NCBI GenBank assembly: GCA_963930645.1
Contig: OZ005657.1
Location: 50,877,153-50,941,152, forward strand
DNA length: 64,000 bases
Source: Salticus scenicus
Taxonomy: Eukaryota > Arthropoda > Arachnida > Araneae > Salticidae
Reading direction: 5' to 3'
Shown: in pieces, positions 46,924-57,817 of the stretch
Numbering within the stretch: position 1 is the stretch's first letter
Layout of the letters: each line of letters opens with the position of its first letter
Notes under the pieces: generated by a model
The model's input: the letters and a program-made list of their open reading frames with translations, nothing else
Told to the model about the DNA's origin: nothing
Databases searched by the model: none
Translations under genes and position numbers: made by a program

Positions 46924-47100
46924 TTTTTTGATTATAATGAAAAGTTTCAAGTTTTGATTCCGAAAGGTCCAAAATTAAAAAAAAAGGAGGGGGGAGAAAT
47001 AATAATTGCATTTAAAGCTATCAAAATGATTTCTTTCTCATTCAACATGTATAATAATTTGCGCTTTAAATAATTAAGATTTTAATTTCCTCCCTTCAGT

Positions 47101-47633
47101 CAGTGCCTGATTTAAGGCAGGGCATTCGGGGCATGTGCCCTGGGCCCTCACAGTGAAAGGCCCCAAGAAATTCCATCATACATTTTAAAAAATAGCTAAA
47201 ATTAAAAATTTCCAAATTTTGCTGTAATGATAGTAGTTTTTTGTTTTTCGTCAATGTATAGAGGAATTACTGTGCTGTTTTATAAATCCGTGTGATGATC
47301 TTTCAAGGAAACTATCAACTCATTAAAAAAATTGCAATATTTTTCGCTAAATGCAAATACAACTGCATACTACCAATACTTGCATTTGCATTCCAAACTT
47401 TTACTAGGGCAACTAAATCCGAGGCACACATCGCAATGCAGGTACATGAGGGCGACGTACGTCGATCCGATAGATAAGCCATGGATCTTGTTTAGCCTTA
47501 CTCTTACCAACAAAATGAAAAGTGTTGTGAATTTTTAGACGGCTGAATCAGAAATAAGCGGTTTGTTGTGTTTGTAAAGGGGGCCCATTGAACATGAGTG
47601 CCCTGGGCCTCCAAGTGAGTAAATCGGTCCCTG
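47101..47633 (-). mobile_element. Non-autonomous hAT-type element Q, copy 2
   Basis: On the minus strand it starts CAGGGACCGATTTACTCA; on the plus strand the left end is CAGTGCCTGATTTAAGG. It is flanked by CCTTCAGT (47093-47100) and CCTCCAGT (47634-47641), an 8 bp duplication with one mismatch, as expected for hAT. It aligns with 35111-35653. The overlapping frames at 47292-47477 and 47332-47538 are not hAT transposase. Confidence 0.7.
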
Positions 47634-48043
47634 CCTCCAGTAACAGTAAAAACGAATTTGAATCATTTATTTTACGTAAATAAATAAAAATACAATTAAA
47701 GACTATTTTAAAATGAAAATATTTCCTTTTTAAATTTATTTTTTCAATCATCAAAAATTATAAATTATACAAATAATCAAGTACTTCAAAAGTTTGAGTA
47801 TGCTCGTGAAATTGAAAAAAAAAAAAAAAAAAAAAAGAGAGAGAGAGAGAGTGATGGAGGGGGGGGGGGAGGAGATAGAGAAATTAACTATGTGGAATAC
47901 GAAGCTTCAATCAATTTACAAATAGAATTTGTTTATTGATTGGCGACTCAAACTTGAGAGAGAGATATTTTTGAGGTATAAAATAAATAAAAGGGGCACG
48001 AGAAAAATAAATAAAATTTTATAAATAATAATAATAAAGAAAG
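47634..48043. other. No gene recognised
   Basis: Purine-rich low-complexity stretch at 47815-47880 (A20, then (GA)n, then a G9 run); otherwise AT-rich. Confidence 0.5.
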
Positions 48044-48212
48044 ATGCCAGTTTAGGTTAATTTAGTTGCAACCATTTTTTCCCCCTTAAATTTAGGGCTA
48101 AGTTTCCCTATTTTATTAATCCATCTTAGCAGTAAGCATTACTAAAATGATGAACCTTGTCACCAAATTTAGAAAAATACAAGGTTCTAGCTAATTTGAC
48201 CTAAATTGGCAT
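48044..48212. mobile_element. MITE family M, copy 2
   Basis: Tips ATGCCAGTTTAGGTTAATTT and, as complement of the right end, ATGCCAATTTAGGTCAAATT form clear inverted repeats of about 30 bp that continue as 'agttgcaacc' / 'agctagaacc'. Total length about 169 bp. No coding frame. Target duplication not certain. Confidence 0.65.
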
Positions 48213-49646
48213 AATTTTATTATTATTATTATTACTTTCTCTTACCCATATGATGGTATAAAAAGTATTTTTTTTTTTTTTATTTTTTTTTTATTTTTTT
48301 TTTTTTTGTGTCAAATTTTCGAAATTGAGTTTTTGCTATATTTTCACGCTTTAAAGTCCCCTGAATCCGAAAATTAGGTTTTTATTGATTGGTCTGTGTG
48401 TTTCACTGTCACTGTCTCTGTGTGTGTCTGATATCAGTATAAATCCAGAATAAATATTAGCAGGAAGTCCAAACTTGGTATTCTAAATCTGCATTATATG
48501 GGGATGCTACTTCAAACATTTTATTGAAATCGAATAAATAGTTCGTGTTCGAATAAATAGTTCGACCCATTCAAAAGAATTCAAATACATTACTTCTATC
48601 GGCGAAATTTCTGGTAGGGGCAGTTTAACATCTTTAGACTGCAATAAACAAAATGAAATTAACATATATTTTTATATGCATAAAAGCATGTTTAGAATAG
48701 AATATGGCATGAAAATAATTCACCATTTGTTTACAGAGTCCTAGAAAAGGTTCGGATATATTAGGACTATACTAAGAAATTGCTGATAGTGAATTTTAAG
48801 TTGTGTTTTGCGTTTTTCTTATTGTGCTAAATTTAAGCACATAATGTTGTCTGTATATAATTTATAGGCAATATATAAAGCTACCCAAAATTGAACAAAT
48901 AAATTCTTTTCTCTTGAATATAATTTATTGAAGTGTTTTACTAAATTTCATCAGGTCCAGGAAAACTGCTGAGGAAGGATAATTATTTACTTCCTCATAT
49001 GAGAAAGTAATTATCATTCCTCAAGAGTTTTAGCAATTATCACTCATATAACGCAATTATCACACATATACCTCCTATGAACCTACCTCCTAACTATGAA
49101 CCTAACTATGAACACATATACCTCCTATGTGGTCTCGTAAGTTGCATAACTGTTCAATATATATTTTTTGCGTAGCTGTTTATTAGACGAATATAGCGTC
49201 GGTTACTTTAGTACTTTATTGTTTCAGTTATACTAATTTGTGTTATACAGCTATTGTATAACACGAATCTATATTAATAAAATCAGACTTTTGCCTGTAA
49301 ATTTTTCAGAGTAAAAAAAATTTGTGATATCTTCACGTTTCACCCATTGTGAAATCCAAAAATGACTTCAGAAAAAGTTTTGTATGTGTGTGTGTGTGTG
49401 TGGGGGGGGGGGGGGGTTCGTCATTGTGCCTGTATGTCTGTAACGCTATTTTTGTCTGGGTATTACGTGAGAACTGCTGGGCGGAATTCAACGACACTTG
49501 GCAGGAATTTAGGTCTGTATCTATTATAAAATTATACCTATCGAACAGTTCAAAATTTTGATTAGATTTAAAGATATGGCTACAAAAATCCTGCGCATGT
49601 GCCTTAAACCTTTTGTCAGTAAATATATATATGTAGTATAATATGC

Positions 49647-49709
<63 letters not shown>

Positions 49710-50837
49710 TGAAAATTTACAAATTGTACTTGTTAAATATAATAATCCATTCTCTGTCTTCATCAGCATAGTAAGCTGCAACTTAGAAAAAAAAAATATA
49801 TATATATATATATTTAATAATATACTGTGAAGAATAATTAAATTCCCGGGCGAAGAACTGGCACAACAGCTAGGTATATACGTTTAGTTTAGTAATGTAA
49901 TAGAACTATATCTAGGTGTGCTTATGTGTGAGGCCTGAATAAATAAATAAATAAAAGAACATATCTACGCATGTAGTAGCTTAAAAAAAAAAAATAATAA
50001 TAATATTTCTAGATTTGTTTGAAAAACAAATGCTTATTCAGAGTTCGATTATATTTAGAAAAATGCTTATAATTTCCTGACCAAGGAAAATTTTTTATAA
50101 TTTATTTTCAAAATTAAATCTAATCAAGTACTAAAACGTTTACACAAGAACATAAAAAGTTGTAAATAATATTAAAAACTATTATTTCGATAAAACAAAT
50201 TACAAAACTTAAATTTTTAATACAAATGATATTGCTTACAAATAATAATTATTGTACTTAACGCATTTTTTAATAATAATCTTTGAATTTTTTAATTATC
50301 TTTCCAGTTTTGATTTTATTCCTTATACCAGTTATTATACAGGTCTGCCATGAACTTTTTTTTTTCTTTCTTTAAACTGATATGTGTTTTTCTGATGTAT
50401 TTTTAGATGCTGATTAAGAAAAAAATATTAAAAATTTTTCATCACGTTCAGTTTTCACAGAAAATGTGATTTATTTGAGATAAATGAGTTTAAACCTCCC
50501 CTTTTTCAAATCCCACATCAGTTTTTTTTTTTTTTCGGAAAATTTAAGTGTTGTGAGCGAAGAACAAGGAGAACGATTTCCTCAAGACATCAAAGAAATG
50601 GAAAAGAAACATCAAGTCTGATGGAAAGTTAACATTTTAGCATATTATTGTTGGATGCTGCAGAGAGTGCTCATAAGCCGTGCAGAAGAGAAAAAGCTCT
50701 AAACGGAGTTTCGATATAAAGAAACAAGACTTTTAACAGATAAAGTCTAAATAATAGCCTATTTTAATGTACTGTATATACAATTCGATTCTGTTATATC
50801 CTCTGTATGAATTATTTTGATCTTTATCCTTACTATG
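48213..50837. other. AT-rich stretch with simple repeats, no gene seen
   Basis: Contains T-rich runs at 48269-48307, a short tandem of 'catatacctcctatgaacct' words at about 49063-49130, a small palindrome around 48975-49020 ('aggataattattt...agtaattatcattcct'), (GT)n followed by G15 at 49385-49416, and two (AT)n tracts. Text at 48320-48490 and 49310-49560 loosely follows the outer part of family R ('gtctgtgtgtgtctg', 'ccaaacttggtatt'), probably very old relatives. Confidence 0.5.
49649..49707. repeat. (AT)n microsatellite
   Basis: About 59 bp of alternating A and T. The 85-codon minus frame over it (49524-49781) encodes an Ile-Tyr repeat and is not a gene. Confidence 0.95.
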
Positions 50838-51094
50838 TGTCGAGCCGGTTGAAGACCGTCGTGTGCACTAGTGGTGGCGGGTGAACGTAAAATCTTTCGT
50901 GGCCGCAATGTCCTCCATGTTCCCATCAAAATTATACCTCTAGGGGTTACCGAAGCGAGAGAGCCATCCCTTCCGTTGAGGATCAAAATTGTGATGGCAT
51001 GTCTCCGGACCACCTCTAGAGGTGAGTCCCAGACCGTCGCGAATCGCCCATTGCGCAGCAATGTGCGACGTAAAACCCAACCAACCAATCAACC
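50838..51094 (-). mobile_element. SINE family S3, head-truncated
   Basis: The minus strand reads 'gggttttacgtcgcacattg', 'gcgacggtctgggactcacc', 'tagaggtggtccggagacat', 'ggaagggatggctctctcgc' and 'aacatggaggacattgcgg', at roughly 90 percent identity by eye to 45236-45460. The tRNA head is absent and no poly-A tail is visible. Three overlapping open frames (50759-51176) come from this SINE. Confidence 0.75.
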
Positions 51095-51188
51095 TTACTT
51101 TGTGAAAAACCCTTACGTTATAGGAAGAAAAGCTAAGCATTTCTAAATTCAGCGTATCAAAAAACATTAAAAACACCGAAAGCAGTGC

Positions 51189-51232
<44 letters not shown>

Positions 51233-51697
51233 TATATTAAACAGATAACAGGAATCAGAAAGACTTATTAAAGGCAGTCGTTCACATAAGCAGTTCTTTA
51301 ATGAATTCAAGAGCTCAAATCGCATCTCGCGAAGATGAGCATTTTAAATCTGAACTAAAAATTCTCTTTTTCATTCCAAGCAACTGTGATCACATGGTCG
51401 CATGACTGGCTTAGGGGAAGTCATACGATACAAGGGAAGAGGAGACAGAAGATTCTAGATTAAAATTACGTTTGAATTGTACAATATAATAAACAACGGT
51501 TTAGTTTCATCGGAAAATAAAATAAAATAAGTTTAAGAATTGAGAACAAGTTAATGAATGAGGAATTACTGAAATATTTAGAAAATTAATTAATAAAGAA
51601 TTAATTAGGACGCTATCAATAGATTAGTGGGAGGCAGAATCATTTAAGTTGGAGAAATGAAGCTTTAATTTTAAGGGGGAGCGGGCTTTTAATTATA

Positions 51698-51747
<50 letters not shown>

Positions 51748-52329
51748 ACGATTTCATGCTACTATTATGAGTGAAAAATACTTGATCTGTAACATACTTT
51801 ATGCTGCTGTCAAATTATACAAGTAAAATAAATTGACAAATGTAATAAACATACATAAGCAAATGTAGTCTACAAGTAAGAGAAATTCGTTATCGTTATA
51901 ATATACTTTATTTTTCTTTCTTTTTTCTTTTTTTTTTTTTTTGGAAAATTTTGCAACCTTACTAATGTTTTTTACTCTTCTGACGTACCTACGTTAAACG
52001 TACTTAATAGGTTAATGACTTTTAACTTTCTCATTTACTGTATTGTACAGAAATTTTAAAATAAAATTAAAAAAACTATTATACTCCAAACTGTAAACTT
52101 TTCTATTTTGGATAACTCTCTGTTTTTTTTTTTTTTTTTCTCCCACTTACTTTTTTCTTAATATCCTTCTGCTGTCTAAACTAGCGTAGCTCATTCTGTT
52201 AATTCTATCTTACTCTGTTGCTCTATAGATGATACAGTATGATAAGCAGCCATCGAAAAGAGTTAGTAGTGCATCTAGCTAAAATAGTATCACAATTACA
52301 ATAAATGAAAAATGCGTATAAAAAATGAA
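51095..52329. other. No gene recognised; two compound microsatellites
   Basis: (AT)n(GT)n at about 51189-51232 and (AT)n at 51695-51743, plus T-rich runs at 51902-51942 and 52120-52139. No supported coding frame. Confidence 0.6.
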
Positions 52330-52860
52330 GTGGAATTTTTAAACTGATCAAAAGGTATGTGACCTCTTAAGTTCATCATATCAGTTGAGAGGGAAAGGGG
52401 AGAATTTTTTTTTTTTAACCCTAAAACTCTTTCGTGACAGGTGGTGCATGACCTAAAACTCATGATCTAGTGAGTGGGGAGTCTTAATCAAAGGGGGGAG
52501 AAAATGATACTCACTTTCATTTTTATGTAAGGATGAGATGTAACTTTACTCAAATTTCTAGTGACTCGGAGATAGAAAGAACATAAATAGTAGAAGTTAA
52601 CAAACTTCTTTTTTTATTTTATTTTATTTTTTTTTGTTCTGTTTTATACATTGTCGGTCCAAATTAAAGCAATAAACTCTTTTTTTGTTTTCTTCTTTCG
52701 CGCCTAACTTTTAAGCAAATGCACGTATGACCATAAAACATAGCTAGCATGTTCATTAACAAATCATTATTCGAATTTTATATAACTTTAATATAAGCAA
52801 TAATTTTTAAACCGGTATTATTTTAATTATTCTCAACAGTAAGCTTTGGAAAAAATTTTA
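52330..52860. repeat. Segmental repeat, left copy (matches 57.2-58.6 kb)
   Basis: The 52440-52620 part ('catgatctagtgagtgg', 'cttaatcaaaggggggag', 'tactcactttcatttttatg', 'aacataaatagtagaagttaa') matches the array units at 56.9-57.65 kb. The 52690-52830 part ('cttttaagcaaatgcacgta', 'gttcattaacaaatcatt') matches 58500-58580. This indicates that the MITE-bearing region and the 58 kb region share an ancestral duplication. Confidence 0.55.
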
Positions 52861-52913
52861 AATATATATATACATATATATATTAACGAAAATTAAATTA
52901 GAAATTATGTTAG

Positions 52914-53110
52914 CATAGATACCAACATTTTAATTTATTCCGGAGTATTTTAAGCCCCGCCTTTATTTCATACCACTTATTTTTTAAGAGTAATTCATTC
53001 TTATTTTGTCGAAGTTATGTATTGGAGAAAATTTTTCTATAAATAAAGTGGTGTGAAATAAAGGCAGAGTTAAAAATACTTTGGAAAAAATTAAAATGTT
53101 GGCATCTATG
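52914..53110. mobile_element. hAT-type MITE H, copy 1 (subfamily A)
   Basis: Length 197 bp. The left tip CATAGATACCAACATTTTAA and the right-end complement CATAGATGCCAACATTTTAA start arms of about 65 bp that reach 'gccccgcctttatttcatac'. Flanks are ATGTTAG (52907-52913) and ATGTTAAG (53111-53118), an approximate 7-8 bp target duplication. The whole element can fold into a hairpin. No coding capacity. Confidence 0.75.
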
Positions 53111-53112
53111 AT

Positions 53113-53640
53113 GTTAAGAGCATACAATGCCTGACCTCGTCAACAGCCAAAGCCAGGGCTGCCAACCATCTCATTAATAAGCGTAGACTTGTTAACGCCC
53201 CTTGAAAATACGCCCCTTTTCTCACACCACTTTATATTTAGAGGAATTCTCTCCAAATAGTGTTACGATTAAATAAGAATGAAATTACTCTAAAAAATTA
53301 CTGGTGTACAAAAAAAGGCGGTGACTAAAAGTACTACGCTTCATAATGAGATGGTTGGCAAGCATGGCCAAAGCCCATGTTATTCTATAAATAAATTTGT
53401 TTCCAGTATTACACATTAGCTAATGTATTATTTTAAGTTTCAGAAAATTCACAGCCACTCAAATGGTATACAGTTTTACTTTTTTTTTTTTTTTTTTTTT
53501 TTCGCAGCTAAACAATGCAAATAAATAAATATTCTTAAACTAAAAAAAATTCCATTTTTGGGAAACAAGTACCAATGCAATGATTCTAAATTTTATGAAT
53601 GTGAAAACGGTACTTAAAAATTAGTATACCAGATTTTTCT
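53113..53640. mobile_element. piggyBac-type MITE copy, split by MITE H copy 2
   Basis: From TTAA at 53113-53116 the sequence follows the left arm of 26383-26815 ('gacctcgtc', 'agccaaagcc'), is interrupted by 53154-53366, then resumes 'gccaaagcccatgttattct', and ends with 'aaattttatgaatgtgaaaa' and 'acttaaaaattagtat', the inner right arm. The outer right arm is missing. It is much more diverged than 26383-26815. Confidence 0.5.
53154..53366. mobile_element. hAT-type MITE H, copy 2 (subfamily B)
   Basis: Length 213 bp. Left tip CAGGGCTGCCAACCATCTCA, right-end complement CATGCTTGCCAACCATCTCA. Exact 8 bp target duplication GCCAAAGC at 53146-53153 and 53367-53374. The duplication equals a site in the arm of the piggyBac-type MITE that hosts it. 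Arms extend to 'cgccccttttctcacacca'. Confidence 0.85.
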
Positions 53641-53745
53641 TTTCATGTTAACTTTTCTTTTTCTTTTATAATGGACTTTTTGAAGAAAGAAAAAAAATTA
53701 TTGTTACTTTAAACTCTGAACACCGTCAGAATGGAAATATATATA

Positions 53746-53954
53746 CATACTTGCCAACCACCTCATTATGAACCGTACAATTTTTAGTACCCGCCTTTTT
53801 TTCACACCAATAATTAGAGTAATTTTAGTCTTATTTAATCGTAACAACATTTGCAGAGAATTACTCTAAAAATATAGTGGTGTGAGAAAAGGGACGTTTT
53901 TCTCAGGGGGTGTTAACAATTGTACGGTTATTAATGAGATGGTTGGCAAGTATG
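53746..53954. mobile_element. hAT-type MITE H, copy 3 (subfamily B)
   Basis: Length 209 bp. Tips CATACTTGCCAACCACCTCA and, as complement, CATACTTGCCAACCATCTCA. Both flanks are TATATATA (53738-53745 and 53955-53962), consistent with an 8 bp duplication, though simple sequence makes this weak. Centre carries 'gagaattactctaaaaatat' as in the other copies. Confidence 0.8.
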
Positions 53955-53962
53955 TATATATA

Positions 53963-54161
53963 CATAGCTGCCAAGTTTTTTAATTTATTTCGGAATATTG
54001 TTAACCCCGCCCCTTTTTCACACCGTAATCTTTGTGGAAATTATTTCTTCAAGATATAATTACGATTAAACATTAAGAAAATTACTCTAACAATATTACG
54101 GTGTGAAAAAGGGGCGGGTCTAACAACATTCTGGAATAAATTAAAAATCTTGGCACCTATG
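53963..54161. mobile_element. hAT-type MITE H, copy 4 (subfamily A)
   Basis: Length 199 bp. Tips CATAGCTGCCAAGTTTTTTA and CATAGGTGCCAAGATTTTTA. TATATATA at both flanks (53955-53962 and 54162-54169), the left one shared with copy 3. Arms run to 'ccccgcccctttttcacacc'. No coding frame. Confidence 0.8.
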
Positions 54162-54172
54162 TATATATATCC

Positions 54173-54451
54173 GAGGAGTTTTTTTCACCTCTCTCTTTCT
54201 GAGCTACTCCTACTTAAAATTTGGTCTAAAATAGTGTCTTAATTGTTTATTTTCTCATTGTTTGTTTGTATCTTTTGTTTCGGAATCAAAAAGTAAAAAT
54301 TAATTGTTTCAACAATTAAACATCAGACTTCTAAGGTAATTTTAATTTGATGAAAATTTATTATTATTGGTCTATGTAGTTTCAGGGATCTTATATCTTT
54401 TCCTCAAATTTCACTATGTTTTAAAGTATTATTAATACACACACACACTCT

Positions 54452-54490
<39 letters not shown>

Positions 54491-54492
54491 GC
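54173..54492. repeat. Dispersed repeat D, copy 2
   Basis: Matches 6845-7250: 'gtcttaattgtttattttct', 'tgtatcttttgtttc', 'ttattggtctatgtagtttc', 'agggatcttatatctttt'. It ends in (AC)n(AT)n at 54439-54490. Confidence 0.55.
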
Positions 54493-54929
54493 AGTTTATC
54501 AAATTTTCACGTACGTATTTATAACTTAATTTTTATGTATAATTAAAAAAAAATATACATAAAAAAAGGAAAATAAATACAGTAAGAAAACAACATATTA
54601 ATTTAACATTTGGAGACATGTTTATCTTAACCAATATGTACTGCATCCATCCTTAACAGCATTTCTCATTTAGTTTTTTGTTCTAAAAGAGTTTGAAATT
54701 TAAATTCCAAATCTTACTCTAAAAATTAATTTAGTATCAGGGTAAAAAAATATTATTTATGCTAAAGATGCATAAAATTCTAGTATTGTTAGCGAACAGG
54801 CCATCCAAATTATATAAGTTTATTTGTTTAACTATTATGCGCAAAAGAAGAAAACTAGAGAACAGGTTGTTGCCTTAATTTTGTACGTCAGTGTAGTTTC
54901 ATGAAGGAGTGTTTGTGTTCTAGTATTTC

Positions 54930-54963
<34 letters not shown>

Positions 54964-55252
54964 CCCAACCACATTTTTCTTACAGCAATATTTTTGATAA
55001 AGTAATTTTTAACAATTAAAAATACTGAAGTCTACCATTCGCAAATTCTCGTTAAAAAAATACCGGAACACAAACACCTCTCTTTTATGCTCAGATATAT
55101 ATATACTTTTTGTGATCACATTCCACAATTTTATACTCAGGCGCTTTTATAATTTATCGTGAAATATGAATGCATCCCAGTTTTTCAAACAAATCAAAAT
55201 AAAATAATGGTTGCTATAGCCCTCCTCCCACACTCTTCTACCACTGTATTTA
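54493..55252. other. AT-rich spacer and repeat edge, no gene seen
   Basis: A T33 run lies at 54931-54963. From about 55105, 'gtgatcacattccacaattt' and 'ttatcgtgaaatatgaatg' match the array unit at 57400-57465, so the Tc1 element that follows landed inside a copy of that unit. Confidence 0.5.
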
Positions 55253-55924
55253 CACTCATGTCCATAAATTAAGGATAATGCTAGTTGAGGCAAATAAAGG
55301 TTCAGAAGCAAAACAAACATGACTTATTCATAAAGTCCATTTATTAAACAAAAGATCAAAAACAAAAAAAAGGTGGTTTTGTAGGATACCATTTATAAAA
55401 ACTACGATTTTTGCTCCCTGAAGCAATTACAAAAAATATCTCCCTTACAAAATCTTAACATTACATGGTTGCTATGATGGTTAATACATTGTATGTCTCT
55501 CAAATGACGAAATACAGTCTTTACAACGCCTAGAAATGCTGAATATTAAATTATTGATATGATCTTGGAGAAGATTACTCTATTCAGTAAGCAATGCTCT
55601 CCGAAGTTCCGGTACACATGTAGGAGGTGGTTGATGGGCTACAACTCGTCGGAAAAGCATGTTCTACACATGCTCTATCGGATTCTAGTCAGGTGAGAAT
55701 GCTGGCCATTCCATGTGGGTGATAGCTTCAGTTTGTAGGCAACCGTGTACAACGTTTGCACGGTGAGGACGCGCATTGTCATCCATAAACACAAATTCTG
55801 GGTTCATGGCACCCCTAAACAAACGTACATGTTGTTCCGGAATGATGTCCCAATAAATTTGGGCTATCATTCTTCCGATTTAAACATGCAGATCTGTCCT
55901 GGTGCCCAATTTGACCCCCCCCCC

Positions 55925-55958
<34 letters not shown>

Positions 55959-56792
55959 GAACACTCCTGCCCCACAGTAACGGTGTCGTTCAATGATGTT
56001 GTTTTGGTGGTAACGGGTACCTGACGTTCTACATTTGAAAGTCTGTCGTGAATCACACTGCAAGCTAAACCTGGACTCGTCGGAAAACGTTACACAAGCT
56101 CACTGTGCCGCTGTCCACATTGCATGTTCTCTACTCCAAGTTAAACGCTGGCACAGTGCATTGCCGTGAGTGGAACACATCTAACAAACCTGCGAGCATA
56201 TAGACCAATATCTCCCAAGCGTCTATACGCGGTTTGTCTTAAAACTGTGGCACTACTCGTGGCTGCAGACAGCTGACGAGACAGGTCTGATGCTGTGCTT
56301 TATCTGCTTATTTTGGCAGTTACTGCCAAATACCGGTGGTCATTCGGCATTGTAACTTGGGGCCGACCAGTACTGTAACGTCGACTAGCATTTCCATCAT
56401 TTTGGAATTGTTGCCAAAGCCTAGAGATGACACTTTTGGTGATTCTAAGTTTCCCCGATACTTCTATCTGAATACGCCCACATTCTAGTCGGCCGATAAT
56501 TCTACCACGTAAAAAATTATCTGCATGCATCCTCTGTGTCATAAAAATTCGGTTGTGGCACTGAGCGGCACACAGAACGCTTGTGAACAATTTTCCTTCT
56601 TTGCTCCCATTCCTGATCTACCCACTTCTTACACTTTCGTCATTGTAACATCATTTCGCCGTCATCTGATGACTTCCTATAATTTGCATATTATTCTTAA
56701 AGATGTATGTAGTATTTCTACAGGTGAAATTTTTGCATTAAAGTTCGATTTCAGTGTGAATCTGAATTATCCTTAATTTATGGACACGAGTG
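55253..56792 (-). mobile_element. Tc1-type transposon, inactivated
   Basis: Length 1540 bp. Terminal inverted repeats start CACTCATGTCCATAAATTAA and match over 27 bp with one difference; TA flanks on both sides (55251-55252, 56793-56794) are the Tc1/mariner target duplication. The minus strand holds a decayed transposase. The sequence on both sides belongs to the 330 bp array also seen at 56.85-57.7 kb, so the element interrupts that array. Confidence 0.9.
55481..56542 (-). pseudogene. Tc1-like transposase pseudogene (DD34E type)
   Basis: Encodes, with breaks, a transposase that would bind the terminal repeats through N-terminal helix-turn-helix domains and cut and join DNA in the nucleus with a DDE catalytic core. 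Start chosen at the Met of 'MTQRM' (56542), because homology-like sequence (DNFLRGRIIGRLECG, then ISRLWQQF and STGRPQVT) begins there. First catalytic Asp is in FSDESRF (about 56080), the second in FMDDNARPH (about 55780), and Glu in NPIEH (about 55674), with 34 residues between the last two. Breaks: an in-frame stop at 56300-56302, further stops around 56130, a frameshift before FSDESRF, a C11/A32 insertion at 55915-55957 replacing core residues, and stops at 55685, 55664 and 55580. The reading resumes to a natural end at 55481. It cannot be functional. Family assignment is firm; the arachnid link is from memory. Confidence 0.9.
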
Positions 56793-56849
56793 TATATAGT
56801 GTTTCCATGATCAATTAAGGGGTAAACTGCTACATAAATACAGTAGTGG

Positions 56850-57730
56850 AATGGAAGAGTCAGGAAAATGGTGGGATCGTAACAACCCTGTAAAACTAAA
56901 GACCTAATAAATGGAGAGTTTTAATCCAAGGAGAGAGAAAATAAAGTACACTGTTATTTTTATGTAAGGATCAAAGTTACAAATTTCCAGAAACTCAAAG
57001 ATATAATAAACAAAAAATATTAATAGTGAACTGTGATTTTCTTTCTTTTCTTTTTTTTTCTTTTCTTTCTTTTCTTTTCTTTTTTTTTTATTAATTATAT
57101 ATATATTTTTTTAATTCAGGTAAATTTTTAATTCCTCTTGAAATGTGTAACTTATTGCATGCAATAATTGTACATTTTTTTAAACAAACCAAATTAAAAT
57201 TAAAATTAAATAACGCGTAACATAAATCACATGATCTACTGAGTAGGAAGCTATAATCAAAAAGGGAGGGGGGAGAAAAACCCATTTCTTTTTCTTTTTA
57301 TGAAAATGCAACTTTACTCAAATTTTAAGAAATTCAAAGATAAACATAAACGCATTTCTCTTTTTTTCTCTTCTTTCTTTCTTTTTTTTATGTGTGTATG
57401 TGCGATCACATTCCATAATTTTATGCTCAGATACTTTTTCAATTTCTCGTGAAATTTGTAACTATTTCATTCTAGCTTTACAAACAAATCATAATAAAAT
57501 AAAGTAATGCAAAACTTGAGCCACATGACCTAGTAAGTGGAGAGCCTTAATCAAAGGGGGGAAGAATATAATACTCACTTTGATTTTTATCTAAGGAACA
57601 CCAGACGTAATAAACATAAATAGTAGAAGTTGATAAATTACATTTTTTCTTCGATTGCATTTTATAATTTATATGATGCAATTCAGATACTTTTTTTTAT
57701 ATATATATAATTTATCTTGAAATGTGTGTC
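56850..57730. repeat. Tandem array of about 300-330 bp units
   Basis: Units start near 'catgacctagtaagtgg': about 56905 (degraded), 57229 and 57527. Each runs through 'cttaatcaaaggggggag', 'actcactttgatttttat', 'aacataaatagtagaagttg', a pyrimidine-rich stretch, 'gatcacattccataatttta' and 'tcgtgaaatttgtaacta'. A further unit lies at 52440-52620 and part of one precedes the Tc1 at 55100-55250. Frames in it are not genes. Confidence 0.6.
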
Positions 57731-57817
57731 TTGCGGGCGATGTATCTGACAAAATAATCGATGGACTTCTACAAAACATTATATTAAATTAGATCGTGAA
57801 ATAATTTGGTAATAATT

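Noticed and set aside
50759..51176. Three open frames of 78-109 codons on both strands
   Set aside because: They come from the head-truncated S3 SINE and share its translated peptides with the copy at 45.2-45.6 kb.
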